Source: Delftia acidovorans (GTDB lineage Bacteria; Pseudomonadota; Gammaproteobacteria; Burkholderiales; Burkholderiaceae_C). From it: 62,848 nucleotides of DNA. Shown in pieces: positions 30,620 through 41,980 of the stretch. The DNA is taken from positions 1-62,848 of the forward strand of contig JAITUC010000001.1 in NCBI GenBank assembly GCA_031286585.1, written 5' to 3'. The first letter of the stretch is position 1. Every line of letters begins with the position of its first letter. Position numbers and translations under genes: made by a program. The notes beneath the pieces are model-generated. The model saw only the letters and a program-made list of their open reading frames with translations. It was not told where the DNA came from and did not search any database.

Positions 30620-31561
30620 TCACACCGCCTCGCATGCAGCCGCGCTGGCGCGTTTCGTCAAAAGAGCCTTGGCCACGCGCGACTGCGTGGGGCGGCCCAG
30701 GTGGTCGCTGATGAACTGGCCGGCGTCGATGAGCTTGTCCAGGTCGATGCCGGTCTCGATGCCCATGCCCTGCAGCATGTAGACCACGTCCTCGGTGGCC
30801 ACATTGCCCGTGGCGCCCTTGGCGTAGGGGCAGCCGCCCAGGCCCGCCACCGAGGTGTCGAACTGCCACACGCCCAGCGACAGCGCGGCCAGCGTGTTGG
30901 ACACGGCCTGGCCGTAGGTGTCGTGGAAGTGGCCCGAGACATCGTCGATGGCGAAGTGCTGCAGCGTGGCCTCGATGGCCTTGCGCACCTTGACGGGCGT
31001 TCCCACGCCGATGGTGTCGGCCACGCCCACATGCTGCACGCCGATGCCCTTCATGAGGCCGGCCAGGTAGGCCACGCGCTCGGGGGCGATCTCGCCTTCG
31101 TAGGGGCAGCCCACGGTGCAGCTCATGGCGCCGCGCACGTAGATGCCCTGGGCGCGTGCGGCTTCGGCCACGGGGGCGAAGCGCTCGATGCTTTCGGCAA
31201 TGGAGCAGTTGATGTTCTTCTGGCTGAAGGCCTCGCTGGCCGCGCCGAAGACCACGATCTCGTCGGGCCACAGTTCGCGCGGCGCCGACAGCGCGGCCTC
31301 TAGGCCCTTCATGTTGGGCGTGAGCACGCTGTAGCGCACGCCGGGGCGGCGGACGATGCCGGCCATGACTTCGGCGTTGTCGGCCATCTGCGGCACCCAT
31401 TTGGGGCTGACATAGCTGGTGACCTCGATCTCCTTGAGGCCGGCCTCCTGCAGGCGGTGCACCAGTTCGATCTTGACGGCGGCGGGCACGGGCTGCTTTT
31501 CATTCTGCAGGCCGTCGCGGGGGCCTACATCGACGAGTTTGACGCGGGAAGGAATGCTCAT
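30620..31561 (-). CDS. liuE: Hydroxymethylglutaryl-CoA lyase
   Basis: A 313-residue TIM-barrel enzyme that cleaves HMG-CoA to acetyl-CoA and acetoacetate, the last step of leucine degradation. VKLVDVGPRDGLQNEKQ at the N-terminus (metal and catalytic Asp/Arg) and the signature GLGGCPYAKGATGN with the catalytic Cys near 240 identify it clearly. The start at 31561 places MSIPSRVKLVDV at the N-terminus; an upstream extension is not homologous. It heads the six-gene overlapping operon running to 26709. The other leucine genes lie at 36596-41888 and 60381-61568. Confidence 0.93.
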   Translation of the reverse strand: MSIPSRVKLVDVGPRDGLQNEKQPVPAAVKIELVHRLQEAGLKEIEVTSYVSPKWVPQMADNAEVMAGIVRRPGVRYSVLTPNMKGLEAALSAPRELWPDEIVVFGAASEAFSQKNINCSIAESIERFAPVAEAARAQGIYVRGAMSCTVGCPYEGEIAPERVAYLAGLMKGIGVQHVGVADTIGVGTPVKVRKAIEATLQHFAIDDVSGHFHDTYGQAVSNTLAALSLGVWQFDTSVAGLGGCPYAKGATGNVATEDVVYMLQGMGIETGIDLDKLIDAGQFISDHLGRPTQSRVAKALLTKRASAAACEAV

Positions 31562-31693
31562 GGGGTTCTCACCGGATAACGGAAGGAAGGAGGCGCTGGA
31601 TGCGGCGGGTACAGCCGCTATTGTCCCGCTTGGCAGGCCGGGGCACCACCCCATATCCTGCCGGGCCATGCACAACGGCTGCCAGCGCCCTCT

Positions 31694-32602
31694 TCAGCCG
31701 GGCAGGGCTGCCATTTCCTCGCGCAGCATCTCCACCATGCGCGCGGCGGCCGGTGACAGGCGGCGCCCGCTCAGGCGCACCAGGCCGATGGGCCGCCGCA
31801 GCACCGGCCGTGCCAGCGGGCGCGCCACCACTTCCGGACGCTGCACCACCTGCGCGGCAAGCAGCGGCAGCGCGCTCACGCCCAGATCGGCAGCCACCAT
31901 GGCCGCGATGGTGGCCAGGTGCTCCACGGCGTACTGGGGCGCAAAGCGTATGCCGTGGGTCAGCAGGGCCTCGTCGGCGTACTGGCGCACGCTGGTGCCG
32001 GCGGGCATGGAGATGTGGGGCAGATGGGCCACGTCGGCCCAGCCCAGATCGCCGCGCCCGCGTGCCAGCGCATGGCCGCGGCCCAGCAGCAGCACGAAGC
32101 GGTCGGAGGCCAGGGGCAGGTAGTCCAGGTCGGCATAGGCGGGGTTGGCCGCCGTGAGCGCGAAGTCCACGCGGCCCGCGCGCACCATGTCGAAGGCCGG
32201 CCCGGCCAGGCTGTCGAACAGCTCCAGGTGCACGCCCGGATGCTCGGCCGCGAAGCGCGCCAGCACGCGGGGCAGCAGGCCCGCCGCCAGCGAAGGCAGG
32301 GCCGCCAGCGCCAGCCGGCCCACCTGCACCTGGGCCACCTCCTGCACGCGGCGCACGGTCTCGTCCATCTGGTGGCGCAGGATGCGCGCCTGCTCGGCGA
32401 AGACCTCGCCGGCCTGGGTCAGCTCCACGGCGCGCGTGGTGCGCTCGAACAGCCGCGCGCCCAGCATCTCTTCCAGCCGCGCCAGCGTGCCCGAGACGGC
32501 CGACTGCGACAGGTGCATCTGCAGCGCCGTGCGCCGGAAGCTCAGCGAATCGGCCAGTGCCAGGAAGACATCGACCTCGCGGGCCGACCAATTGATCTTC
32601 AT
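31694..32602 (-). CDS. LysR-family transcriptional regulator
   Basis: A 302-residue LTTR with an N-terminal winged helix (DSLSFRRTALQMHLSQSAVSGTLARLE) and a substrate-binding domain. It is divergent from the dehydrogenase/BKACE/Bug genes with a 91-bp spacer and probably regulates them. The Leu/Arg-rich composition and high GC match the neighbours. Confidence 0.88.
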   Translation of the reverse strand: MKINWSAREVDVFLALADSLSFRRTALQMHLSQSAVSGTLARLEEMLGARLFERTTRAVELTQAGEVFAEQARILRHQMDETVRRVQEVAQVQVGRLALAALPSLAAGLLPRVLARFAAEHPGVHLELFDSLAGPAFDMVRAGRVDFALTAANPAYADLDYLPLASDRFVLLLGRGHALARGRGDLGWADVAHLPHISMPAGTSVRQYADEALLTHGIRFAPQYAVEHLATIAAMVAADLGVSALPLLAAQVVQRPEVVARPLARPVLRRPIGLVRLSGRRLSPAAARMVEMLREEMAALPG

Positions 32603-32630
32603 GGCCGATCAGTTTATCGAAAAATGCGTC

Positions 32631-32659
32631 TTTACCGTTCAATGACGGCTGCCTAGACT
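32631..32659 (+). promoter_or_regulatory. Putative sigma-70 promoter of the 3HCDH-BKACE operon
   Basis: TTTACC (32631-32636) and TAGACT (32654-32659) are separated by 17 bp, each matching four of six consensus bases, 35 bp before the start codon at 32694. It lies in the LysR divergent spacer. Confidence 0.45.
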
Positions 32660-32693
32660 GCGCTCCAAATCCATGAAATCAGCAGGAGACAGC

Positions 32694-33656
32694 ATGCACA
32701 GCAGCTCGCCGCGCAACGCGCGCACGGTGGTCGTCGGGGGAGGCACCATGGGTGCCGATGTGGCCGTGGTCCTGGCCCGGGGTGGCGCCAGCGTGACCGT
32801 GGTCGATCCCGGCGCGGCACGGCGCGAGCTGCTGCGGCAGCACATTGCCATCGAGCTGGCCACGGCCGGCTTTGCCCGGTGCGCGTCCCAGGTCTCGGTC
32901 TGCGCGGCGCTGGAGGATGTGGCCTGGGACGGCGTGGCCCTGGTGGTGGAATGCATCACCGAGCGGCTGGACGCCAAGCAGGCGCTGTTCGCCGAGCTGC
33001 AGGCGCATGCGCCGGCCGACGCGGTGCTGGCCAGCAACAGCTCGGGCTTTCCCATCAGCGCCATCGCCAGCGGCCTGCCCACGGCGCAGCGCATGCTGGG
33101 CCTGCACTTCTTCATGCCCGCCCATTTGGTGCCACTGGTGGAAGTGGTGCTGGGAGAGCGCAGCGACCCGGCCCTGGGCCAATGGCTGCACGGCTTCATG
33201 CGCGGCTGCGGCAGCGTGCCCGTGCTGGTGAAGAAGGACAAGCCCGGCTTTCTGGCCAACCGCATGCAGCATGCGCTGTCACGCGAGGCCTTCGCCCTCA
33301 TCGACGAGGGCATTGCCTCGCCCGAGGACGTGGATGCCGCCGTGCGCTTCGGCTTCGGCTTCCGCTTCCTGGCGGCCGGCCCCGTGCTGCAGCGTGACCA
33401 TGCGGGCATCGAGGTGCACTGCGCGGCAGCCGCCACCATGTACCCCACGCTGTCCAACACCGATGTACCGGCCCAGGCCCTGCGCGATCGCGTGGCGCGT
33501 GGCGATCTGGGCATGAAGTCCGGCAAGGGCTTCTTCGACTGGCCCGAAGACCGCCGGCTGGCGGAGCGTGCCCGCTACGACGCGCTGCTGCGCCAGGGCC
33601 TGGCCCTGCTGGCCAGCGAGCTGCCGGTGCCGGGCAGCGAGGAAGGCACGCCATGA
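32694..33656 (+). CDS. 3-Hydroxyacyl-CoA dehydrogenase-like NAD+ enzyme
   Basis: A 320-residue two-domain dehydrogenase: Rossmann motif VVVGGGTMGADVA (about 14-26), the catalytic region SNSSGFPISAIA and HFFMPAHLVPLVEVV, and a C-terminal helical domain ending GMKSGKGFFDW. The single-domain size matches carnitine 3-dehydrogenase and hydroxyacid dehydrogenases as well as 3HCDH proper. Followed with a four-base overlap by a BKACE gene, it probably oxidises a 3-hydroxy acid to the 3-keto acid that BKACE cleaves. AGGAGACAGC fixes the start. Confidence 0.82.
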   Translation: MHSSSPRNARTVVVGGGTMGADVAVVLARGGASVTVVDPGAARRELLRQHIAIELATAGFARCASQVSVCAALEDVAWDGVALVVECITERLDAKQALFAELQAHAPADAVLASNSSGFPISAIASGLPTAQRMLGLHFFMPAHLVPLVEVVLGERSDPALGQWLHGFMRGCGSVPVLVKKDKPGFLANRMQHALSREAFALIDEGIASPEDVDAAVRFGFGFRFLAAGPVLQRDHAGIEVHCAAAATMYPTLSNTDVPAQALRDRVARGDLGMKSGKGFFDWPEDRRLAERARYDALLRQGLALLASELPVPGSEEGTP

Positions 33657-34498
33657 GCACGCAAGTCACTGCATCGCAGTGGAACGACCCGCTGATCGTC
33701 ACCGTGGCCCCCAATGGCGCCTACAAGCAGCCGGCCGACCACCCTGCCCTGCCGATCACACCGCAGGCGCTGGCCGCCACGGCGCGCGCCTGCCTGGATG
33801 CCGGCGCGGCCATGATCCACATGCACATCCGCGACGCCCAGGGGCGCCACAACCTGGATGTGGACGGCTACCGCGAAGCCTGGCGCGTGGTGCGCGAGGC
33901 CGTGGGCACGGACCTGGTGGTGCAGATCACCAGCGAGGCCGCCGGCGTCTACCACGCGCCCGAGCAGATCGCCATGGTGCAGGCGCTGCGGCCCGAGGCC
34001 GTCTCCATCGGCCTGCGCGAGATCGACCAGCCCGAGATCGGCGATGCGGGACTGGCGCACTTTTTCGCGGGCCTGGTGCGCGACCAGGTCATGGTGCAGG
34101 TCATCCTCTACGACGTGGCCGACCTGCGCCGCTGGCAGGCGCTGCGCGCCCGGGGCGTGGTGCCCGAGGCGCCCTGGTTCCTGCTCTTCGTGCTGGGCCG
34201 CTACAGCGCGGGCCAGACCTCGCGGCCGCAGGACCTGCTGCCCTTTCTTGCGGCGCATGACGGCGGCGAGCCCTGGGCCGTGTGCGCCTTCGGCGCCACG
34301 GAAAACACCTGCATCGCGGCGGCCGCCGCCTTCGGCGGCCATGCGCGCGTGGGCTTCGAGAACAACTTGCTGGCCAAGGACGGCCGCACCGCGCCCGACA
34401 ACGCCGCCCTGGTCCGCCAGGCCGTGGTGTCCGCCCAGGCGCTGGGCCGCCCCCTGGCCACGGCCGACGACATACGCCAGCGCTTCACACCGGGCTGA
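33653..34498 (+). CDS. Beta-keto acid cleavage enzyme (BKACE, DUF849)
   Basis: A 281-residue TIM-barrel, Zn-dependent enzyme that condenses a beta-keto acid with acetyl-CoA to give acetoacetate and a new CoA ester. The conserved metal site MIHMHIRDAQGRH and TSEAAGVYHAPEQ are present, and GRYSAGQTSRP is typical. The specific substrate depends on pocket residues I cannot read; 3-dehydrocarnitine is one candidate given the dehydrogenase upstream. ATGA overlap with that gene shows co-translation. Confidence 0.87.
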   Translation: MSTQVTASQWNDPLIVTVAPNGAYKQPADHPALPITPQALAATARACLDAGAAMIHMHIRDAQGRHNLDVDGYREAWRVVREAVGTDLVVQITSEAAGVYHAPEQIAMVQALRPEAVSIGLREIDQPEIGDAGLAHFFAGLVRDQVMVQVILYDVADLRRWQALRARGVVPEAPWFLLFVLGRYSAGQTSRPQDLLPFLAAHDGGEPWAVCAFGATENTCIAAAAAFGGHARVGFENNLLAKDGRTAPDNAALVRQAVVSAQALGRPLATADDIRQRFTPG

Positions 34499-34565
34499 GT
34501 CCCAGCATTCCCAGAGCCCGCACAAGACGGGCCTTCCATTCCAACCACAGGCAGGAGACACAACC

Positions 34566-35594
34566 ATGCAACAGCCCACCCGCGGCACGCGGCGCGACGC
34601 CATCGCCCACATCAAGGCAGTCACCGCATTCACGGCGCTTCCCCTGGCCTTCATGGCCCTGGGCCTGGCGGGCCAGGCCTCGGCCCAGACCCCGGCATTC
34701 CCCAGCAAGACCATCCGCTTCGTCGTGCCCTATCCGCCCGGAGGCCCTACCGACCTGATGGCGCGCATGCTGCAGCCCGAGCTGCAGCAGCGCCTGGGCG
34801 TGACCGTCATCGTGGAGAACAAGAGCGGCGCGGGCGGCAACCTGGGCAGCGCCGAGGTGGCCCGCCAGGCGCCCGCCGACGGCCACACCCTGCTGCTGGC
34901 CGCCAGCGGCCCCATGGCCGTGAATTCCTCGCTGTACAAGAGCATGCCCTTCAACCCGCTCAAAGACCTGGAGCCCGTGGTGCAGCTGTCGGCCTTCCCG
35001 CTGGTGCTGGAAGTGCACCCCTCGCTGGGCGTCAAGACCGTGACCGAACTGCTGGCCCTGGCCAAAACGGGCAAGACGCTGAGCTTTGCCTCGGCCGGCA
35101 ATGGCACGCCCCAGCACCTGGCGGGCGAGCTGTTCAACTCCATGGAGCAGGTCAAGTTGGGCCATGTGCCCTACCGGGGCGCGGGACCGGCGCTCAACGA
35201 CCTGATCGGCGGCCAGGTGGGCGTGATGTTCGACATCGTGGGCAGCTCGCTGCAGCACATCCAGGGCGGCCGCCTGATACCGCTGGCGGTCACCTCGGCC
35301 GAGCGCAGCAAGGTGCTGCCCGACGTGCCCACCATGGCCCAGGCCGGCGTGCCCGGCTACCAGATCACGGGCTGGCATGGCATTGCCGTGCGCGCGGGCA
35401 CGCCGCCCGCCGCCATCGACAAACTCAATGCCACGGTCAACGCCATCTTCAAGGACCCGGCCTTCCGCACGCGCTGGGAGGCCATGGGCACACCGGCCGT
35501 GGGCGGCACGGCGGCCGAATTCGGCGCCTTGATCAAGAGCGACTCCCAGCGCCTGGGCGCGCTGGTGCGCAGCACCGGCGTGACGCTGGACTGA
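34566..35594 (+). CDS. Bug/TctC-family periplasmic solute-binding protein
   Basis: A 342-residue receptor of the tripartite tricarboxylate family, hugely expanded in Burkholderiales. The signal peptide ends GQASAQTPAFPSKTIRF; VVPYPPGGPTDLMARM is the classic N-terminal signature, and GHVPYRGAGPALNDLIGGQV follows. No TctA/TctB permease genes are adjacent, which is usual for Bug proteins. Its ligand is probably the acid metabolised by the BKACE operon, in which it is the third gene. Confidence 0.92.
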   Translation: MQQPTRGTRRDAIAHIKAVTAFTALPLAFMALGLAGQASAQTPAFPSKTIRFVVPYPPGGPTDLMARMLQPELQQRLGVTVIVENKSGAGGNLGSAEVARQAPADGHTLLLAASGPMAVNSSLYKSMPFNPLKDLEPVVQLSAFPLVLEVHPSLGVKTVTELLALAKTGKTLSFASAGNGTPQHLAGELFNSMEQVKLGHVPYRGAGPALNDLIGGQVGVMFDIVGSSLQHIQGGRLIPLAVTSAERSKVLPDVPTMAQAGVPGYQITGWHGIAVRAGTPPAAIDKLNATVNAIFKDPAFRTRWEAMGTPAVGGTAAEFGALIKSDSQRLGALVRSTGVTLD

Positions 35595-35603
35595 GCACCT
35601 CCC

Positions 35604-36524
35604 TCAGTAGCCGCGCTGCAGGTCCACGCGGCCGCTCACGGCCTCGCCCCGGCTGAGCGCCGCGACCTTGCCCACGATCTGCTCCACGCTGTCGCGCGCC
35701 AGGGTGCGCGCCGAAGTGTGGGGCGTGAGCGTGATGCGTGGATGCCGCCAGAAGGCATGGCCCTCGGGCAGCGGCTCGCAGCGGAACACGTCCAGCAGTG
35801 CGCCCGTGACGTGGCCCCCGTCGATGGCGGCAATGAGGTCCTCATCCGCCACATGGCCGCCGCGTCCCACGTTGATCACATAGGCGCCCGGCTGCAGCAG
35901 GGCCAGGCTGCGCGCGTCGATGATGCTGTCGGTCTCGGGGGTCAGCGGCAGCAGGTTGACGAGGATGCGGGTGGCGCGCAGGAAGGCATCGAAGTCCTGC
36001 GGGCCGCAGAAGCCGCGCACGCCGTCGATGGCATGCGGCGTGCGGCTCCAGCCGTTGACGGGAAAATCGAACACCGTGAGCGCGCGCGCCACGCGCTCGC
36101 CCATGCGGCCCAGCCCCATGACGCCCACGGGGAAGTCCACGCGCCGGGGATTGGGCCGGTGCTGCCACAGGCCGGCGGCCATGTCGGCCTCGTAGCCGTC
36201 CAGGCCCCGGAAGAAGCGGATCACGGCCTGGCTGACGTATTCGGCCATCTGCACGGCCATGCCCGCATCCTCCAGGCGGTAGACGGGCAGCCCGGCCGGC
36301 AGGCGCAGCGGCAGCAGCGCATCGACGCCCGCGCCGATGTTGAACACGGCCTTGAGGCCCGGCTGCTCGTCGATGAAGCGCTGGGGCGGCGCCCAGACCA
36401 GGGCGTAGTCGGCCTGCGGCGCGCCCGGTGCCCAGATGTCCACCTCGGCGCCCGGCAGGGCCGCGCGCAGTCCTTGCAGCCAGGCGTCGGGCCTGGTGTC
36501 TTCGCAGCAGAAAGTCACTCGCAT
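35604..36524 (-). CDS. Glyoxylate/hydroxypyruvate reductase A-like D-2-hydroxyacid dehydrogenase
   Basis: A 306-residue NAD(P)-dependent reductase. The Rossmann motif GVMGLGRMGERVA lies near 140, followed by INVGRGGHVADEDLIAAI (catalytic Arg region) and the C-terminal catalytic His in LTPHTSA. The length matches GhrA (312 in E. coli) and not the longer D-lactate or phosphoglycerate dehydrogenases. It would reduce glyoxylate or hydroxypyruvate. It is convergent with the Bug gene and 72 bases downstream of the carboxylase operon. Confidence 0.85.
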   Translation of the reverse strand: MRVTFCCEDTRPDAWLQGLRAALPGAEVDIWAPGAPQADYALVWAPPQRFIDEQPGLKAVFNIGAGVDALLPLRLPAGLPVYRLEDAGMAVQMAEYVSQAVIRFFRGLDGYEADMAAGLWQHRPNPRRVDFPVGVMGLGRMGERVARALTVFDFPVNGWSRTPHAIDGVRGFCGPQDFDAFLRATRILVNLLPLTPETDSIIDARSLALLQPGAYVINVGRGGHVADEDLIAAIDGGHVTGALLDVFRCEPLPEGHAFWRHPRITLTPHTSARTLARDSVEQIVGKVAALSRGEAVSGRVDLQRGY

Positions 36525-36595
36525 GGTGCCGCCAAGCCTAACGGCCTGGCGGCGCCCATGCGCGACTTTTGCGCAAAACTGTCTTGCCTGCGGCC

Positions 36596-38614
<2,019 letters not shown>

Positions 38615-38665
38615 GCGTTATCTCCAGTGTTTTCTCTGCAGCCCCGGTCATCAGGCGACCGGCGG

Positions 38666-39415
38666 CTATGGTTCTTGATTCGTCGCGGGCGCCCCGCCGA
38701 ACAGCGCGCGCAGCCGCTGCACCACGGCCTTGAGAAAGCGCCACAGCGCCCAGGTCAGCAGCCACAGGGCAATGACCACGACCAGCAGCACGGCGCCGAA
38801 GGCCAGCGGGTGCGAGAGCGCCAGCCAGATCGCGCCCACCGAGGCCCCGTCTTCCACCAGGCTGGCGCCCACGTTGGAAAACGGCTCGGGCGAGGTATTG
38901 ATGGCAGCGCGCGCCGTGCTCTTGGCCACCTGGCTGGACAGGGCCAGCGAGCCGCCCATGAGGGCCGCCATGGTGGCCATGGTCGCGCTGTCGGCGCCGA
39001 AGACGCCGGCCGCCAGCGCCGCGCCCGCGGGGATGCGGATCACGCTTTGCAGCAGGTCCCAGACCGAGTCCACGCCGGGGATCTTGTCGGCGAAGAACTC
39101 CACGAACAGCAGCGCGCCGCTGGCGAACAGCAGGGCCGGGTGCTCCAGCACATGCAGCCCGCCCGGCAGCGCCACCCAGCCCAGCGCGCCCAGCAGCCCG
39201 GTCACGAAGACCACGGCGTAGAGCCTAAAGCCGCTGGCCCAGCCCAGCGCCGCCGCCAGCGCCAGCAGGCCGGCCATGTCCATGCCGCTGGCGGCCTGGC
39301 CCACGCGCTCGGCCACCTCGCCGGCCGCCTCGCTGACCGTGTGGTGCACGGCAGGGCCCGGGTACAGGCCCACGGACTGCAGCCACTGGACGAGGGAGTC
39401 GGTCAGGGTGCTCAT
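38666..39415 (-). CDS. DUF4126 membrane protein
   Basis: A 249-residue protein with five or six membrane segments. The repeated motif GWASGFRLYAVVFVTGLLG near 60 and SGALLFVEFFADKIPGVDSVWD mark DUF4126, of unknown function. It is inserted inside the methylcrotonyl-CoA carboxylase operon between the hydratase and the alpha subunit, with 45- and 51-base gaps. Whether it has a metabolic link or is a passenger is not known. Confidence 0.8.
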   Translation of the reverse strand: MSTLTDSLVQWLQSVGLYPGPAVHHTVSEAAGEVAERVGQAASGMDMAGLLALAAALGWASGFRLYAVVFVTGLLGALGWVALPGGLHVLEHPALLFASGALLFVEFFADKIPGVDSVWDLLQSVIRIPAGAALAAGVFGADSATMATMAALMGGSLALSSQVAKSTARAAINTSPEPFSNVGASLVEDGASVGAIWLALSHPLAFGAVLLVVVIALWLLTWALWRFLKAVVQRLRALFGGAPATNQEP

Positions 39416-39460
39416 GGCATAGGCTCGGTGAGGGTTCGGCGGACAGGCAGCCTGCGCGTA

Positions 39461-40246
39461 TCAGGCCAGCCAGGCCGGCTTGCGCTTTTGCAGGAAGGCC
39501 TGCACGCCCTCCTTGCCTTCGCTGCTGGCCCGGATGTCGGCGATGCCTTCGACGGTGGCGGCGATCAGCTGCTCGTTGATCTCGCGCTCGGCCACCTCGA
39601 TCACCAGGCGCTTGCAGGCGCGGGCGGCCTCGGGGCCGGCGCTGACCAGGTGCTTGAGCAGGCCGTCCACGGCGTTGTCCAGCTCGTCGGCGGGCACGAC
39701 GCGGTGCACGAAGCCGATGCGCAGGGCCTCGGCCGCGTCGAAGCGTTCGCCGGTCAGGAAGTAGCGGTGGGCGGCGCGCGCGCCCATGGCGCGGATCACG
39801 TAGGGGCTGATGGTGGCGGGGATCAGGCCGATCTTGACCTCGGACAGGCAAAAGCCGGCGCCCTCGGCGGCCACGGCCATGTCGCAGGCGGCGACCAGGC
39901 CCATGCCGCCCGCGTAGACATCGCCCTGCACGCGCGCGATGGTGGGCTGCGGGCATTCGTAGATCACGCGCAGCATCTCGGCCAGCAGGCCGGCGTCCTC
40001 GCGGTTCTCGTCGCGCGAGTAGTCGGCCATGCGGCGCATCCAGTTGAGGTTGGCGCCCGCGCAGAAGGCCGGCCCCTCGGCGGCCAGCACCACGGCGCGC
40101 ACGTCGCTGCGCTTGCCCACGGTGCGGAAGGCCTGGGTGATGTCGGCGATGACCTCGTCGCTGAAGGCGTTGCGCACCTCCGGCTGGGTCAGCGTGATGG
40201 TGGCCAGGGGGCCCTGGAATTCGAGGGTCAGTGCGGTGGTTTTCAT
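39461..40246 (-). CDS. liuC: Enoyl-CoA hydratase, probable methylglutaconyl-CoA hydratase
   Basis: A 261-residue crotonase-fold enzyme. The oxyanion-hole stretch GPAFCAGANLNWM near 65 and GDVYAGGMGLVAACDMAVAA near 110 are typical, with Glu at the catalytic position of the hydratases (SEVKIGLIPATISPYVIRAMG). NLNWMRRM is characteristic of the AUH/LiuC branch. It would add water to 3-methylglutaconyl-CoA. GAGG lies upstream of the start, 34 bases after the beta subunit. Confidence 0.88.
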   Translation of the reverse strand: MKTTALTLEFQGPLATITLTQPEVRNAFSDEVIADITQAFRTVGKRSDVRAVVLAAEGPAFCAGANLNWMRRMADYSRDENREDAGLLAEMLRVIYECPQPTIARVQGDVYAGGMGLVAACDMAVAAEGAGFCLSEVKIGLIPATISPYVIRAMGARAAHRYFLTGERFDAAEALRIGFVHRVVPADELDNAVDGLLKHLVSAGPEAARACKRLVIEVAEREINEQLIAATVEGIADIRASSEGKEGVQAFLQKRKPAWLA

Positions 40247-40280
40247 GGGATGCCTCGCTGCAAAGGAAGGGGAGCCGCCG

Positions 40281-41888
40281 TCACATGCGGAACACGCCGA
40301 AACGCGTGTCCTCTATGGGAGCGTTGCGCGTGGCCGCCAGGCCCAGCGCCAGCACGCGGCGCGTGTCGGCGGGGTCGATGACGCCATCGTCCCACAGGCG
40401 TGCCGTCGCGTAATAGGGGTGGCCCTGATCCTCGTACTGCTGGCGGATGGGCGCCTTGAAGGCCTCTTCCTCCTCGGCCGTCCACTGGCCGCCCTTGGCC
40501 TCGATGCCGTCGCGCTTGACGGTGGCCAGCACGCTGGCCGCCTGCTCGCCGCCCATGACCGAGATGCGCGCGTTGGGCCACATCCACAGGAAGCGCGGCG
40601 AGTAGGCGCGGCCGCACATGCCGTAGTTTCCCGCGCCGAAGGAGCCGCCGATGATGATGGTGAACTTCGGGACCGCCGCCGTGGCCACGGCCGTGACCAG
40701 CTTGGCGCCGTGGCGGGCAATGCCCTCGTTCTCGTACTTGCGGCCCACCATGAAGCCCGTGATGTTCTGCAGGAAGACCAGCGGGATCTTGCGCTGGCAG
40801 CACAGCTCGATGAAGTGCGCGCCCTTGACGGCCGACTCGCTGAACAGGATGCCGTTGTTGGCGATGATGCCCACCTGCATGCCCTCGATGCGCGCAAAGC
40901 CGCAGACCAGGGTTGCGCCGAAGCGGGCCTTGAACTCGTCGAAGCGGCTGCCGTCCACCACGCGGGCGATGATCTCGCGCACGTCGAAGGGCTTGCGCGT
41001 GTCCACCGGGATCACGCCGTACAGCTCGCCGCCGTCGAACAGCGGCGCCTCGGGCGGCAGGTCGCCGGCCGCAGTCTGCTTGCCGTGGTTGAGGTTGGCC
41101 ACGGACTGGCGCGCCAGCGCCAGCGCATGGGTGTCGTTGTGGGCCAGGTGGTCGGCCACGCCCGACAGGCGCGTGTGCACGTCGCCGCCGCCCAGGTCCT
41201 CGGCGCTGACCACCTCGCCCGTGGCGGCCTTCACCAGCGGCGGGCCGCCCAGGAAGATGGTGCCCTGGTTCTTGACGATGATGGATTCGTCGCTCATGGC
41301 CGGCACATAGGCTCCGCCGGCCGTGCACGAGCCCATGACCACGGCGATCTGGGCAATGCCCTGGGCGCTCATGTTGGCCTGGTTGAAGAAGATGCGGCCG
41401 AAGTGCTCGCGGTCGGGAAACACGTCGTCCTGGTTGGGCAGGTTGGCGCCGCCCGAGTCCACCAGGTAGATGCAGGGCAGCCGGTTCTGCGCGGCGATCT
41501 CCTGGGCGCGCAGGTGCTTCTTCACCGTCATCGGGTAGTAGGTGCCGCCCTTCACCGTGGCGTCGTTGCAGACGATCATGCAGTCCACGCCGCTGACGCG
41601 GCCGATGCCGGCGATCAGGCCCGCGCCGGGCGCGTCGTTGCGGTACATGTTGAGCGCGGCCAGCGGCGCGATCTCCAGGAAGGGCGTGCCCGGGTCCAGC
41701 AGCATGGCCACGCGATCGCGCGGCAGCAGCTTGCCGCGCGCCACGTGCTTGGCGCGCGCGGCCTCGCCGCCGCCCTCGGCGACCTTGGCCACCTGGGCCT
41801 GCAGGTCTTCGACCACGGCGCGCATGGCGGCGGCATTGGCCAGGAAGTCCGCCGAACGCGGATTGAGTTGGGTGCCCAGAATGCTCAT
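40281..41888 (-). CDS. liuB: Methylcrotonyl-CoA carboxylase, carboxyltransferase beta subunit
   Basis: A 535-residue carboxyltransferase with two crotonase-like halves. [25 protein letters not shown] is highly specific for methylcrotonyl-CoA carboxylase, and [26 protein letters not shown] is the second CoA site. The length matches MCC-beta (535-540). It is the first gene of the carboxylase operon; the start at 41888 gives [15 protein letters not shown]. No LiuR-type palindrome is visible in the 92 bases before it. Confidence 0.93.
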   Translation of the reverse strand: MSILGTQLNPRSADFLANAAAMRAVVEDLQAQVAKVAEGGGEAARAKHVARGKLLPRDRVAMLLDPGTPFLEIAPLAALNMYRNDAPGAGLIAGIGRVSGVDCMIVCNDATVKGGTYYPMTVKKHLRAQEIAAQNRLPCIYLVDSGGANLPNQDDVFPDREHFGRIFFNQANMSAQGIAQIAVVMGSCTAGGAYVPAMSDESIIVKNQGTIFLGGPPLVKAATGEVVSAEDLGGGDVHTRLSGVADHLAHNDTHALALARQSVANLNHGKQTAAGDLPPEAPLFDGGELYGVIPVDTRKPFDVREIIARVVDGSRFDEFKARFGATLVCGFARIEGMQVGIIANNGILFSESAVKGAHFIELCCQRKIPLVFLQNITGFMVGRKYENEGIARHGAKLVTAVATAAVPKFTIIIGGSFGAGNYGMCGRAYSPRFLWMWPNARISVMGGEQAASVLATVKRDGIEAKGGQWTAEEEEAFKAPIRQQYEDQGHPYYATARLWDDGVIDPADTRRVLALGLAATRNAPIEDTRFGVFRM

Positions 41889-41980
41889 GTGTGGCCTCTT
41901 CTTGTGTTTGCCCGATGCGGGCGCTTGGTTTTTTCGAATGTGCTGCAAAGAACGGCGGCCCGGGCTGGGGAAAATGCCGT

